Of a stretch of DNA of 64,000 bases, positions 1 to 10,567 are shown in pieces. The position numbers and the translations under genes were made by a program. The DNA is from Parachlamydiales bacterium. GTDB lineage: Bacteria; Chlamydiota; Chlamydiia; Chlamydiales; Rhabdochlamydiaceae. The stretch covers positions 1-64,000 of the forward strand of contig JAGVMG010000065.1 in the NCBI GenBank assembly GCA_020053915.1, read 5' to 3'. Each line of letters begins with the position of its first letter. Position 1 is the first letter of the stretch. Below the pieces are notes generated by a model. The model ran no database searches. It saw only the letters and a program-made list of their open reading frames with translations, and had not been told where the DNA came from.

Positions 1-305
1 TCCAAGCTGGCCCGAAAGTCGCGCTTCTCTGGGAAGAGGAAGAAGCGATCGCTTGGCTTCTTAGCCATCGAGGTTTCCGCATCCTACTGCCCCAACCTCT
101 GCTCGGCTTTGATGCGATCGGCTACGCCGTGCAAGGCCAAAGCTTACGCTTTCTCGACTACCTGAATACTTGGCTCAAACTTAAAGAATCCCAAGGCTTT
201 ACTGAAAAACAACATGACTTGTGGATTAAAGGAAAAACAGAAATCGCAGCCCAAAATGAGCCGCGCTGGTCGGTGATCCGCAACGTCTTGCATTGGGTCG
301 AGTGA
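1..305 (+). CDS. C-terminal end of a probable family-3 solute-binding (amino-acid type) protein, 5' truncated
   Basis: An open frame enters from the left edge (first full codon at base 3) and stops at 303-305, giving about 100 residues. The piece contains LNTWLKLKESQGF, then a Trp-Ile-Lys-Gly-Lys stretch, and ends RWSVIRNVLHWVE. The pattern of an 'LNxWLxLK' helix followed by 'WIxGK' is what the C-terminal lobe of periplasmic amino-acid-binding proteins (SBP_bac_3) looks like. The final tryptophan-rich tail is one I associate with fusions of this domain to dicarboxylate/amino-acid:cation symporters. The N-terminal part, signal peptide and any fused transporter lie outside the window, so the assignment is tentative. 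Confidence 0.5.
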   Translation, partial: QAGPKVALLWEEEEAIAWLLSHRGFRILLPQPLLGFDAIGYAVQGQSLRFLDYLNTWLKLKESQGFTEKQHDLWIKGKTEIAAQNEPRWSVIRNVLHWVE

Positions 306-368
306 CAGGTGAATGCAGGAACGCAGGAGAATCCAAGAACTCTCTCTGCGACTCTGCGTTTATCTTGA

Positions 369-686
369 TTAAGCAGTTTTAATGAAGTCTTTCACAGTAT
401 CAGCATCGCGCAATCCCACGAGACGCCCCACTTCTTTCCCGTTCTTAAAGAGAATCAACGTAGGGATCGAACTGACTTGAAATTGACTGGCCACTTTCTG
501 AGCCTGGTCGATATCGATCTTGCCAACTATCGCCTGGCCAGTGACCTCGGTTGCAACTTTTTCTAAGACAGGTGTCATCATGCGGCAAGGGCCACACCAA
601 TCTGCAAAGAAATCAACGAGTACGACTCCATTTTGGACATCGGAATCAAAAGACGCTTCGGTAAAGACTTTAATTTTTTCGCTCAT
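369..686 (-). CDS. trxA: Thioredoxin
   Basis: Cytoplasmic thiol-disulfide reductant of 105 residues, the standard length of bacterial thioredoxin 1. The redox motif WCGPC sits at about residue 30, preceded by VDFFAD, and the cis-proline segment is IPTLILF. The gene starts with ATG at 684-686; a GAGG element a few bases upstream (opposite strand of 690-700) is the likely ribosome binding site. In Chlamydia trachomatis trxA (CT539) lies next to CT538-dnaQ; here those partners are about 32 kb away (32353-34899), so the block has been split. The divergent neighbour is tRNA-Leu. Identification is secure. Confidence 0.96.
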   Translation of the reverse strand: MSEKIKVFTEASFDSDVQNGVVLVDFFADWCGPCRMMTPVLEKVATEVTGQAIVGKIDIDQAQKVASQFQVSSIPTLILFKNGKEVGRLVGLRDADTVKDFIKTA

Positions 687-705
687 AACATCCTCTTTTC
701 TTAGG

Positions 706-734
706 TTTACTCAAAAGGGCAGAACCCCTATAAT
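706..734 (+). promoter_or_regulatory. Housekeeping promoter of tRNA-Leu
   Basis: TTTACT at 706-711 and a perfect TATAAT at 729-734 are separated by 17 bases, a consensus sigma-66/sigma-70 arrangement. The predicted start near 741 is about 7 bases before the mature tRNA 5' end at 748, which fits a dedicated tRNA promoter. Confidence 0.7.
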
Positions 735-747
735 ATCATTCATCTTT

Positions 748-831
748 GCGGCCATGGCGGAATTGGCAGACGCGCTAGATTCAGGTTCTAGTCGGGGCAA
801 CTCGGTGGAGGTTCAACTCCTCTTGGCCGCA
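748..831 (+). tRNA. tRNA-Leu (anticodon CAG)
   Basis: Class II tRNA with a long variable arm. The acceptor strand GCGGCCA at 748-754 pairs with TGGCCGC at 824-830, with discriminator A at 831. The anticodon stem CTAGA/TCTAG encloses the loop TTCAGGT with anticodon CAG at 782-784. The T arm contains GGTTCAACTCC. The CCA tail is not encoded. It reads CUG leucine codons. Confidence 0.95.
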
Positions 832-837
832 AAATTT

Positions 838-1509
838 CTAAGGTGGAATACCTTCCGCCCCAGCTTCATACCAAGCCCGCAATGCGTTAATCGACTCTGA
901 AAGCTTCGCTAATAATGCTTTTTGCGCTAGCTTTTTATCTAAATGCTCAAAATCAGCCCAAAAAATCGGAGTCCCAAAGACACAAGCAGTTTTTCCGAAC
1001 AGCTTCGGAAATTTTCGAGAGGTGTTCCAGATTTTAAACGCCCCATGGATGTAGGCAGGCACAACGGCAGACTTTGAACGCGCAACGAGCATCGCGACAC
1101 CCGCTTTCAACTCAGCAAGCTCATCCATCTCATTGCGCTTTCCTTCGGGGAAAAGAATAATTTTATCTCCCTCGTTCAGCAATCCGCAAATGGTCTTAAA
1201 TACGCCGATATCACTGGCCTCGCCAGTGACAGGATGCGCATTAAGACGGCGGATAAACCCTCCAAAAAGAGGATTCTTAAACAATTCTTCTTTAGCTAAA
1301 AAATGCACGCCTTGGGGCCAAGAAATCGCAAGAATCGGAGGATCGAGATAAGAAGTGTGGTTCCCAGCAATAATGGCAGGTCCTGCATAAAAATGCTCGT
1401 GGCCATAGACTCGATGCCGATAGAAAATTTTAAAAATCGACCACGCAAGAAATAAAATGAATCGATAAAGCCACGTGATCGGTTGTTTACTGAGCCATGC
1501 AGGTTTCAT
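838..1509 (-). CDS. plsC: 1-acyl-sn-glycerol-3-phosphate acyltransferase
   Basis: Transfers a second acyl chain to lysophosphatidate to make phosphatidate, the precursor used by CdsA encoded two genes upstream. The 223-residue protein has the acyltransferase box NHTSYLDPP (the HX4D motif, near residue 50) and FPEGKRNE (near 120), the usual catalytic and glycerol-phosphate-binding motifs. A hydrophobic N-terminal stretch (about 13-28) suggests membrane association. It overlaps the end of cmk by four bases and is the last gene of the operon uppS-cdsA-cmk-plsC. That order matches CT450-CT453 of C. trachomatis as I remember it. Confidence 0.93.
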   Translation of the reverse strand: MKPAWLSKQPITWLYRFILFLAWSIFKIFYRHRVYGHEHFYAGPAIIAGNHTSYLDPPILAISWPQGVHFLAKEELFKNPLFGGFIRRLNAHPVTGEASDIGVFKTICGLLNEGDKIILFPEGKRNEMDELAELKAGVAMLVARSKSAVVPAYIHGAFKIWNTSRKFPKLFGKTACVFGTPIFWADFEHLDKKLAQKALLAKLSESINALRAWYEAGAEGIPP

Positions 1510-2195
1510 AGGACAAAATGTTGAGGGTGTTTTTTTTGAGCATACTCGACAATCTGATTAACGACCGCTTCGATCGTTAATAAAGTCGTATCAATTTTAA
1601 AAGCATCCGCAGGACACCGAAGCGGCGCCACTTCGCGGGTGGAATCATACGTATCGCGACGAATTAAATCGGCCAACATCTCCTCTTTGGAAAGAGAACT
1701 CGCTTCCTCAGGTCTTTTTTCCAAGATCTCCATCAAACGCCTCTCGGCCCGCACTTGAGGATCTGCATCCAAAAACACCTTCACTTCAGCCTCTGGAAAT
1801 ACAACACTTCCCAAGTCTCTTCCCTCAAAGACCGCATCGTGCCCGCGCGCAAAGTGATGCTGAATATGCAGCAACGAGTCGCGCACAGGTTTTAATGCGG
1901 AGACTTGAGAGACAAAGGCGGTAATCGGACGAGAGCGAATCGTCTCAGTGACATCCTCTCCATTCGTTAAATAGCGTTTATGCCCCTCATCCTGGATGAT
2001 ATTGAAATCAAATGCCCCTAAAAGCTTTTTGATTTCTACAACATTTTGAATATCGACATTATTTTTCAACACAAGCCAAGTAAAAGCGCGGTACATCGCA
2101 CCTGTGTCAAAATAAACAAATTTAAGTCTCTCCGCCACTTGGCGAGCGACCGTCGTTTTTCCTGTCCCTGAGGGACCATCAATAGTAATAATCAT
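1506..2195 (-). CDS. cmk: Cytidylate kinase
   Basis: Phosphorylates CMP/dCMP to the diphosphate, supplying CTP for RNA, lipid (CDP-diacylglycerol) and envelope synthesis. The 229-residue protein starts MIITIDGPSGTGKTT, a P-loop at residues 7-15. It then has FDTGAMYR (CMP-binding region), the RD of GRDLGSVVFP, and the lid region with RRDTYDSTREVAPL. Length and motif order are those of bacterial Cmk. The gene is one base from the end of cdsA and overlaps plsC, so the three are almost certainly cotranscribed and translationally coupled. Confidence 0.96.
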   Translation of the reverse strand: MIITIDGPSGTGKTTVARQVAERLKFVYFDTGAMYRAFTWLVLKNNVDIQNVVEIKKLLGAFDFNIIQDEGHKRYLTNGEDVTETIRSRPITAFVSQVSALKPVRDSLLHIQHHFARGHDAVFEGRDLGSVVFPEAEVKVFLDADPQVRAERRLMEILEKRPEEASSLSKEEMLADLIRRDTYDSTREVAPLRCPADAFKIDTTLLTIEAVVNQIVEYAQKKHPQHFVL

Positions 2196-2196
2196 G

Positions 2197-3066
2197 TCAA
2201 TGTAGTCTTAAGAAAAAGTAAACAATAGGCGTCGTCAGCAGTAAAGAGTCAACCATATCTAAAATCCCACCCAATCCCGGCAAAGTATTGCTGTCTTTCA
2301 CCACAGCATCTCGCTTCAAAAGAGATTCTGCAAGATCTCCAATTTGTCCGAAAAGCCCAATCAGGACACCCAACAAAATCGATTCTCTAAAACTCAAATG
2401 AAACGTCCCATGGGAAAACAGATCGCCGAGATAATGCATCGCAAGGCTCATCCCAACCGCACACAGTAACCCAGCAACAGCACCTTCAACCGTCTTTTTG
2501 GGGCTCAGAAGAGGGGAGAGTTGATGTTTACCCCATAAGCGTCCGACAAAATAAGCTCCGACATCGGTAATCTTTGTCACAACGATCAAATACGCGAGCC
2601 ACCACTTCCCTTCTTGCGGAGCCCCATCATGAGCAAAGGGATAGAGAACTCCCAAAAGAAAGCTAAGAGGAACAGCGACATAACAAATCCCGAAAAACTG
2701 CACGGCGATATTCGGCAGAGCATTTGTCGTGTCTTTGAAATGATTTAAAAACAACAAAATGGCAGCTGCAGCTAAGACAAGCGTCGGAAGCTGAGGAAAA
2801 TCGACAAACACAAGGGAAGTATAAAAGGCAGCAACCTCCAAAGCGGCAATACACACCATCAGAGGCGTTGAGGGACGGATCTCTTTAGCAATAGCCAACT
2901 GCGCATATTCCCAGACTCCGACAGAAGCCAATGCGGCGACGCACAGCATTAAAAAAAAACTCACACTGCGATTAGAGGAAAACGCAATCAAAAATGAGAC
3001 TGCGATCACAGAAATCGAAGAGACGATCAGTCTGCGGTTTAAATCAGCCATGCGGGTAAATTTCAT
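2197..3066 (-). CDS. cdsA: Phosphatidate cytidylyltransferase (CDP-diacylglycerol synthase)
   Basis: Integral membrane enzyme that makes CDP-diacylglycerol from phosphatidate and CTP, the branch point to phosphatidylglycerol (PgsA, 38622-39155) and phosphatidylethanolamine. The 289 residues are mostly hydrophobic with roughly eight membrane segments. The family signature is at the C terminus: SLLKRDAVVKDS followed by LPGLGGILDMVDSLL, with the Asp pair and the Lys-Asp conserved. The start overlaps the uppS stop by four bases, indicating coupled translation. Confidence 0.95.
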   Translation of the reverse strand: MKFTRMADLNRRLIVSSISVIAVSFLIAFSSNRSVSFFLMLCVAALASVGVWEYAQLAIAKEIRPSTPLMVCIAALEVAAFYTSLVFVDFPQLPTLVLAAAAILLFLNHFKDTTNALPNIAVQFFGICYVAVPLSFLLGVLYPFAHDGAPQEGKWWLAYLIVVTKITDVGAYFVGRLWGKHQLSPLLSPKKTVEGAVAGLLCAVGMSLAMHYLGDLFSHGTFHLSFRESILLGVLIGLFGQIGDLAESLLKRDAVVKDSNTLPGLGGILDMVDSLLLTTPIVYFFLRLH

Positions 3067-3845
3067 GTACCACCAAATCGTCTTGAACGCTGTTGTAATT
3101 CGCGGATTGCCTTGAGGAGTTCTTTCGCATTAAAATCAGGCCACAAGACATCCACATGATAAAATTCACTATAACTCAATTGCCAAATCAGAAAATTGCT
3201 TAAGCGATTCTCTCCGCTTGTCCGAATCAAAATCTCCGGGTCACTCCACTTAGAGGTATCCAGATAGTCGGAAATCGTCTCTTCAGAGATCTCGTGTTTC
3301 GCAAGAATTCCTAGCTCGACATCCTCGATCATCGATGCCAAAGCTCTTTTAATATCGTCTCGGCCGCCATAATTTATCGCAAGGACTAATTCGATTTTCT
3401 GACAATGCGCCGTAGCACTTTTTGTTTCAGCAAGCACCTGTTTCAAATCGGAAGACAGCCCTTCGAAATGTCCGATCGTGTCCAGACGAACGCCTTCCTG
3501 TACCATCGGTGCTTTTTGTTCTTGCAAATACACTTTAAATAAGTGCATGAGCGCTTCCACTTCTTCCGGAGATCGTTTCCAATTCTCTGTAGAAAAAGCA
3601 AAAACCGTTAATACTTTAATTCCCAAGTCTGATGCGGCGCGCACGATATGCGTTAATGTATCCGCCCCTTTCCAGTGACCCATCATCGCAGGAAGATCCT
3701 GCTTCATCGCCCAACGCCGGTTCCCATCCATAATAATTGCGACATGATGGGGAATACGGCTTAAATCCAAACTTGCCAGTTCTTCTTCAGAAAAAACCGT
3801 TTCATGATTGATCGGAAGAGGCTCTTCAATGATCCAAGAGTTCAT
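3063..3845 (-). CDS. uppS: Isoprenyl (undecaprenyl-diphosphate) transferase
   Basis: Condenses isopentenyl units onto farnesyl diphosphate to make the C55 lipid carrier for peptidoglycan and glycan assembly. The 260-residue protein has VAIIMDGNRRWA (catalytic Asp, near residue 40), FAFSTENWKRS and RTSGENRLSNFLIWQ, followed by the YSEFYHVDVLWPDF block; all are landmarks of cis-prenyltransferases. A roughly 30-residue acidic leader precedes the core, so translation could begin slightly downstream. The gene heads the lipid operon, five bases after the purA stop. Confidence 0.95.
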   Translation of the reverse strand: MNSWIIEEPLPINHETVFSEEELASLDLSRIPHHVAIIMDGNRRWAMKQDLPAMMGHWKGADTLTHIVRAASDLGIKVLTVFAFSTENWKRSPEEVEALMHLFKVYLQEQKAPMVQEGVRLDTIGHFEGLSSDLKQVLAETKSATAHCQKIELVLAINYGGRDDIKRALASMIEDVELGILAKHEISEETISDYLDTSKWSDPEILIRTSGENRLSNFLIWQLSYSEFYHVDVLWPDFNAKELLKAIRELQQRSRRFGGT

Positions 3846-3850
3846 AATAT

Positions 3851-5345
<1,495 letters not shown>

Positions 5346-5346
<1 letters not shown>

Positions 5347-5510
5347 TACTGCGGTCGGCTTGAAAGCTGGAATTTGGCCGACGAGATTTTGAGTTCTGGC
5401 TGCCGTGTGGAGGACGACGCTAACATGAGCAAAGTTAGCGAGACCGAACATGGTAGCCAGAGCTCAAAAGATGTCGAAACAAATTCCAGCTTTCGAGCCG
5501 ACCGCAGTAT
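5346..5510. repeat. Long imperfect palindrome 2 (about 165 bp), abutting palindrome 1
   Basis: The left arm atactgcggtcggcttgaaa (from 5346) mirrors the right arm ending gccgaccgcagtat at 5510. Inner complementarity runs to a central GCTAAC...GTTAGC hairpin near 5420-5440. Its sequence is unrelated to palindrome 1 but the size is the same, and the two elements meet at the TATA/ATA junction around 5343-5348. No credible gene lies in 5150-5690; the remaining 180 bases before secDF are AT-rich and presumably contain its promoter. Confidence 0.85.
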
Positions 5511-5690
5511 TAAAGCATATCTGATGTCGGAATTCAGTGGGTATTTTTTTCTAATCCCAGTGAGAGAACCGCAGATAAAAAAGGCATAAATTAATTATTT
5601 ACCGCCTATTATGACTAGACAGAATCCTTGGAGTTCTCTATCCTAAACCTCTCAAATGCTACTTGAGCAACCGCTACGACCAGAGGGATC

Positions 5691-8600
5691 ATGGAAAAGC
5701 AGAAAAAATGGCAACTTTACCTAATTGTCACCGTAATTATCCTGACAATATACAACATCTTGCCAACCGTTTTTTATTACTCAAAACCCCTAAAATCTCC
5801 GATCGACCAAAACAGGGCTCATGAGATTTCTAAACAAATCATCGAACGCGTTAACGATTTAGAGCCTCAAGCTGAAGACTGGCTAGATTCTTTCTGCCGC
5901 TTGATTAAGGTCAAACCCCTCTCGATGGCCATTAAGCAAGATCAGCCTCAATTTGCCGTTGTCAATTTTAAAAATGTCGAAGATGCCAACCGGTTCCGCA
6001 CCTACCTTCCGCGTTCAGGCGCTCTAGTCCCTTTTGTTCCCGCGCAGCTTTCCCTTTACGACCCCAATGATACATCCTCTAAAAGCGTCCTCGTTCAAAG
6101 ACGCGTTCCGATCCATTTTGACGAAACTCAGTCAAACAACTATTTTGAATTTTCCACAAAATTCAATGAGCAAGGAATTCCAACACCCCTCTACCGCGCT
6201 CTTGTTGAAGATAGAGCCCTTCAAATCGGTATGTCGCTTGGCGGCCCCACCGAAAATGCGCAATACATTCATGGGATCACAACCTCGCCAAATGCTGAGC
6301 AAACCCATGAACTCTTAAGCACCCTGGCGCAAAACATTGTTTCCTTTACAAAAGTTTACGGAGAAACCTCAGAAACTTCAAAAAGTTACTTCGCAAGCTT
6401 TACTCAACTGAGCGGCATCAACCGCACTCGCGTCATCCAAGATTTTATCCGTTCTCTTGACGTATTTAAAGATCAAATTAGCTTAGAGAAAACTGCCCTA
6501 GTCGAAGAAACAGAGCGCCTTAAATCCCAAGGAGGCTATCTCGAAACCCTCAAGCAGCAACGCTTAGAATCGTTGACATCGAAGGAAAAAACGCTCATTC
6601 AAGCAATAGCAATCGTCAAACGCAACGCTTCTGCCTTTTCTGCCGGCCAAGAACCCTGGAATTACGCCTCCCTGCATACCGCTCTTCAAGAAGGAACCCT
6701 CTCTAACGAAATGGTGCAGATCGTCTCTTTCCAAGGAAAAAACCCTTACATTGATCAGATGGTCATCGACTGGAACAACGAAAAGATTTTACTTAAGCTG
6801 AAACCAGACGTTCTCCAATTTAAACAAACACTTGCCTCAGGACCCAACGCATCCTATCTGGTCGATCAAGTCGACCAACTCCTATATAACGAAATCGCCC
6901 TCGCCTCTCGCCAATCAGGTGAAAACATCGCTCCGTTTCAAGACAAGTTTGAAGTCGAGCTCAACCAGCTTCAAGACAGCAAAAGCTTCCTCGCCATGCG
7001 CCTCAGCAGCATTGCGAAACTCCAAGCTGCGCAGCTGAAAGAGACCCTTCTCAAAACATGGCAGCCAACACACCCTGAATTAAGCCGCGAAAACTTTCCA
7101 GTCTACGACTATGACACCTATATCAATCTTCCTTTAGAGAAGCAAAAACTAGCTCTCGTGGTTTACGCTCCTTCCCTTTACAGAAAAATCCCTCCTCAAG
7201 GCTTCCACATGAATTCCATTTATGTGATTGCAAAAGGAATGGATAAAATTTTACATCGCTTGCAAAACGAACCCCAATCTGCGCAAACCCAGCAATTTGT
7301 CCAAGATTTCAATGCCCTGCGCTCCATTTTGCAACACAATCACTTCATGGGATATTCTGGAAGCTCATATGCGCTAAGCTCTGAATACGCACACGATTTC
7401 ATTTTTGAGGGAGAAGATTATTTCCAAACAGTCCTCAACGCCTCGCGAGAAAATTTCACCGTCCACGGCACTAAACGCTTTGCAATTTTAGAATTTACCG
7501 ATATCGAGCAACGCATTTTGACTGAAAATAAAATCGACAATCAGTGCCACGAAGACCTATTGAAATGGCGCGATGACTACCGCGCTGCGCAACTCAATAT
7601 CAAAGGGATCCATAAATTCGACATACCTAAACCTACACAGAATGTCTTTTGGGATAACTTTAAATTGAGCCTTGTCAAATATTTCCGCGGCGATGATCGG
7701 AAAATTCTCCATTGGGGACTCGATCTTTCTGGAGGCAAAAGCGTTCAAATCGAATTGCGCGATTCCAACCAACGCCTTGTCACAAACCCTGCAGATATCA
7801 ACCAAGGGATTAACGAGCTTTACAACCGAGTAAATAAAATGGGCGTCTCTGAAGTGAGCATCCGCCAAGAAGGGAATTTCATTACTCTAGATTTTCCTGG
7901 CTCACAAGGACTCTCGGCAGCAGAACTTGTTAAAGCATCGACCATGTACTTCCACATTGTCAATGAGAAGTTCGGCGCAAATAACCCTACGCTCTCCTCA
8001 ACTGTGAATCAGTTCCTTCAAGAAATCTGGAACGAAGCCGTTGTCACTAATCGCAAAGGAGCAGAAGAGATTAACCTGATCGCTTGGCGACATTTACACG
8101 GAGATTCCACAGATCCTGAAATCATCCAACCGCGCAGTGAAGCTGCTCGCATCCTCTATGAAAACGGACTACGGTTGATCAACCCACAGGAAAATACGGT
8201 CAGCAGCGCTCTCAACGAACGCCTTTCTAAGATCGGCGTGTATCGCGGTAACGACTTTACAGATTGGTACGGTCAAACACACCCCTTGCTGATTGTCTTC
8301 AATAACTTTGCTTTAGAAGGTTCCAATTTAGAAAGCATTCAAGCCTCTTACGATCCTTCCAAAGGAAACTATTTAGCCTTTGGAATCCGCAGCTCTTACA
8401 CAGCAAAAGACGGTCAACGCGTCCAGCCCCGAGAAGATCTCTACGCGTGGACTTCTCAGTTTGCGAAAGAAAAAATTGCGGGAACCCCTGTCGAGGCATT
8501 TTCAAATGGCAGAGGCTGGAGAATGTCTGTGATGTTGAATGGCTCGATCATCAGCGCTCCAACTCTCGATTCTGCACTTAAAGAAAGCGCCATGATCACA

Positions 8601-10250
8601 GGGAGTTTCACACAGCGCGAAATCAATCAATTAGAAGCTGATTTAAAAGCGGGTTCATTGAGTTATACGCCTCACATCCTATCAGAAAAAAATGTCAGCC
8701 CAGAACTCGGATCGCAAGAAAGATCGCATGGAATTATCGCGATGGTCGTCTCTTTGATCCTCGTGATCGGAGCCATGATCGCCTACTACCGATTTGGAGG
8801 ACTTGTTGCTTCAATCGCTGTCGTCTTTAACCTACTCATTATGTGGGCAACCCTACAAAATCTGCAAGCAACCATGACGCTTGCAGGGATCGCTGGGATC
8901 ATCCTTACACTTGGAATGGCAGTCGATGCGAACGTCCTTGTATTTGAACGGATCCGAGAAGAGTTTGCCTCTAGTGGAAGGATCGCTGCAGCCGTCCACG
9001 CTGGCTACCGCAAAGCTTTTTCCGCCATCTTAGACTCAAACGTAACAACGATCATCGCTGCGATGGTCTTGCTCCATTTCGATTCAGGACCAATTAAAGC
9101 TTTTGCCGTGACCTTTATCATCGGAATCCTCTCGTCGATGTTCACAGCCCTATTCCTAACCCGTTTCTTCTTTGCAGGATGGGTGCAAAACCCCAACCAT
9201 AAGAGCTTAAATATGCTCAACTGGTTTAAGGGCAACAAATTCGATTTCTTGAAATACACGAAAAAGACAATGATCTGCTCTTCTCTTGTGATTCTCGTTG
9301 GACTCTTTGCACTGATCCAACAAAGACACACCATCATGGGAATGGACTTCAGTGGGGGTTATGCACTTAACGTTGAGATCGAGCAGCAAAACGGGCTAAA
9401 CTACCGCCAAGCCGTAGAAAAAGCACTGATACAATCTGGAGCATCCTCGCAAGACTTCCAAGTCCGCGAACTTACCCCTTCCAACCAAATCCGGTTGTTT
9501 TTAAGTCGCAGCTTATCCCAAAACGGCCACCCGTTCCATAGCATGCCGTTTGAAATCGACACGCATGGGATCGGCTACTCGTATGAGAGCAATCCAAAGA
9601 TTGTCTGGGTCGTCGAATCCTTAAACAAAGCTGGAATTACACTCAATCCCCATAGCTTGCAAAACCTCGATCGCACATGGACAGACGTCAGCGGACAAAT
9701 GTCTAATACAATGCGCAACAGTGCTCTTGTTGGTCTTTCTATCGCACTTTTTGGCATCTTAATATACATTACATTCCGCTTTGAGTTTAAATATGCGATC
9801 AGCGCTACTTTATGCCTCATTCACGACGTCGTCTTCACCGTTGGAGCCATCGCATTGCTGCATGCTCTAGGAGTGCCGATCCAGATCGACCTCAACACAG
9901 TCGCCGCCTTAATGACCATGGTCGGCTACTCATTGAACGATACAATCATCGTCTTCGATCGGATTCGCGAAGATCTGAAGCACATGCGCAAATCAAGCTT
10001 TAGAGATGTCCTCAACCACGCCTTGAACATCACGTTAAGCCGTACTATGATGACCTCTTTAACAACGCTTCTCGTTCTTGTCCCGCTCATTGCAATGGGA
10101 GGCAGCACCCTCTTTGGATTTGCCCTCGTCATGGCAATCGGCGTTATTTTCGGAACTCTATCGTCTCTTTTCATCGCAGCACCGCTGATGAAATATTTTC
10201 ACGATCGAGAACTGAAAAAAGAAACTTCTATCGCCCTCAACGGCCACTAA
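5691..10250 (+). CDS. secDF: Fused SecD-SecF protein-export membrane subunit
   Basis: Proton-driven accessory of the Sec translocon that pulls exported proteins across the inner membrane. The single 1519-residue chain carries an N-terminal membrane segment (about 9-27) and a very long extracytoplasmic region. The SecD half starts with GLDLSGGKSVQIEL near 674; its membrane bundle contains GMAVDANVLVFERIREE near 1080. The SecF half starts with GMDFSGGY near 1217 and its bundle contains SLNDTIIVFDRIRED near 1415. SecD-SecF fusion is normal in Chlamydiae (CT448). About 640 residues precede the SecD core, longer than in E. coli SecD and partly helical/charged. A good ribosome site (AGAGGG) precedes the ATG. 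A 47-bp palindrome follows the stop codon. Confidence 0.95.
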   Translation: MEKQKKWQLYLIVTVIILTIYNILPTVFYYSKPLKSPIDQNRAHEISKQIIERVNDLEPQAEDWLDSFCRLIKVKPLSMAIKQDQPQFAVVNFKNVEDANRFRTYLPRSGALVPFVPAQLSLYDPNDTSSKSVLVQRRVPIHFDETQSNNYFEFSTKFNEQGIPTPLYRALVEDRALQIGMSLGGPTENAQYIHGITTSPNAEQTHELLSTLAQNIVSFTKVYGETSETSKSYFASFTQLSGINRTRVIQDFIRSLDVFKDQISLEKTALVEETERLKSQGGYLETLKQQRLESLTSKEKTLIQAIAIVKRNASAFSAGQEPWNYASLHTALQEGTLSNEMVQIVSFQGKNPYIDQMVIDWNNEKILLKLKPDVLQFKQTLASGPNASYLVDQVDQLLYNEIALASRQSGENIAPFQDKFEVELNQLQDSKSFLAMRLSSIAKLQAAQLKETLLKTWQPTHPELSRENFPVYDYDTYINLPLEKQKLALVVYAPSLYRKIPPQGFHMNSIYVIAKGMDKILHRLQNEPQSAQTQQFVQDFNALRSILQHNHFMGYSGSSYALSSEYAHDFIFEGEDYFQTVLNASRENFTVHGTKRFAILEFTDIEQRILTENKIDNQCHEDLLKWRDDYRAAQLNIKGIHKFDIPKPTQNVFWDNFKLSLVKYFRGDDRKILHWGLDLSGGKSVQIELRDSNQRLVTNPADINQGINELYNRVNKMGVSEVSIRQEGNFITLDFPGSQGLSAAELVKASTMYFHIVNEKFGANNPTLSSTVNQFLQEIWNEAVVTNRKGAEEINLIAWRHLHGDSTDPEIIQPRSEAARILYENGLRLINPQENTVSSALNERLSKIGVYRGNDFTDWYGQTHPLLIVFNNFALEGSNLESIQASYDPSKGNYLAFGIRSSYTAKDGQRVQPREDLYAWTSQFAKEKIAGTPVEAFSNGRGWRMSVMLNGSIISAPTLDSALKESAMITGSFTQREINQLEADLKAGSLSYTPHILSEKNVSPELGSQERSHGIIAMVVSLILVIGAMIAYYRFGGLVASIAVVFNLLIMWATLQNLQATMTLAGIAGIILTLGMAVDANVLVFERIREEFASSGRIAAAVHAGYRKAFSAILDSNVTTIIAAMVLLHFDSGPIKAFAVTFIIGILSSMFTALFLTRFFFAGWVQNPNHKSLNMLNWFKGNKFDFLKYTKKTMICSSLVILVGLFALIQQRHTIMGMDFSGGYALNVEIEQQNGLNYRQAVEKALIQSGASSQDFQVRELTPSNQIRLFLSRSLSQNGHPFHSMPFEIDTHGIGYSYESNPKIVWVVESLNKAGITLNPHSLQNLDRTWTDVSGQMSNTMRNSALVGLSIALFGILIYITFRFEFKYAISATLCLIHDVVFTVGAIALLHALGVPIQIDLNTVAALMTMVGYSLNDTIIVFDRIREDLKHMRKSSFRDVLNHALNITLSRTMMTSLTTLLVLVPLIAMGGSTLFGFALVMAIGVIFGTLSSLFIAAPLMKYFHDRELKKETSIALNGH

Positions 10251-10253
10251 TCA

Positions 10254-10300
10254 TAGAGCACTGCAGCTTTGCAACTTGGAAAATTTGCAAAGCTGCTCTA
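10254..10300. terminator. 47-bp palindrome after secDF (possible terminator)
   Basis: TAGAGCA at 10254 pairs with TGCTCTA ending at 10300, and GCAGCTTTGCAA pairs with TTGCAAAGCTGC with a small loop and bulge. It begins four bases after the secDF stop, but no T-run follows, so termination is plausible rather than certain. Confidence 0.5.
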
Positions 10301-10567
10301 CATCTTAATTATTGATTAACCCCTTTAATCAGATCTAGCATATCATTCCTTTGACGACGTCCACATTCATAAATTGGCCTTGATGACAAATCCATTTTCG
10401 GGCGTAATCGGGCTAAGGAGACCAGGATCAAATGAGGACTTGCCCTCATTAGTAAATCACCATTTTGTCCTAGCACTCTCTCATACTGTAAAGACAAGCA
10501 ACATGAAAAAACTGAACGACTTATATCACACCCGCACCGATCGCTTGCTTGAAACGAGGAGTTTCTC
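10301..10567. other. Intergenic region secDF-recJ
   Basis: No convincing gene is seen. A 23-codon frame starting MKKLNDLYHT at 10503 runs into the recJ start (its stop TAA overlaps the recJ ATGGTAA). It could be a leader peptide coupling translation, but nothing else supports it. The region should contain the recJ promoter; no clear consensus pair was found. Confidence 0.4.

Noticed and set aside
520-900. Plus-strand frame of 126 codons
   Set aside because: It runs antisense through trxA, across the tRNA-Leu and into plsC; all three are secure, so it is a shadow.
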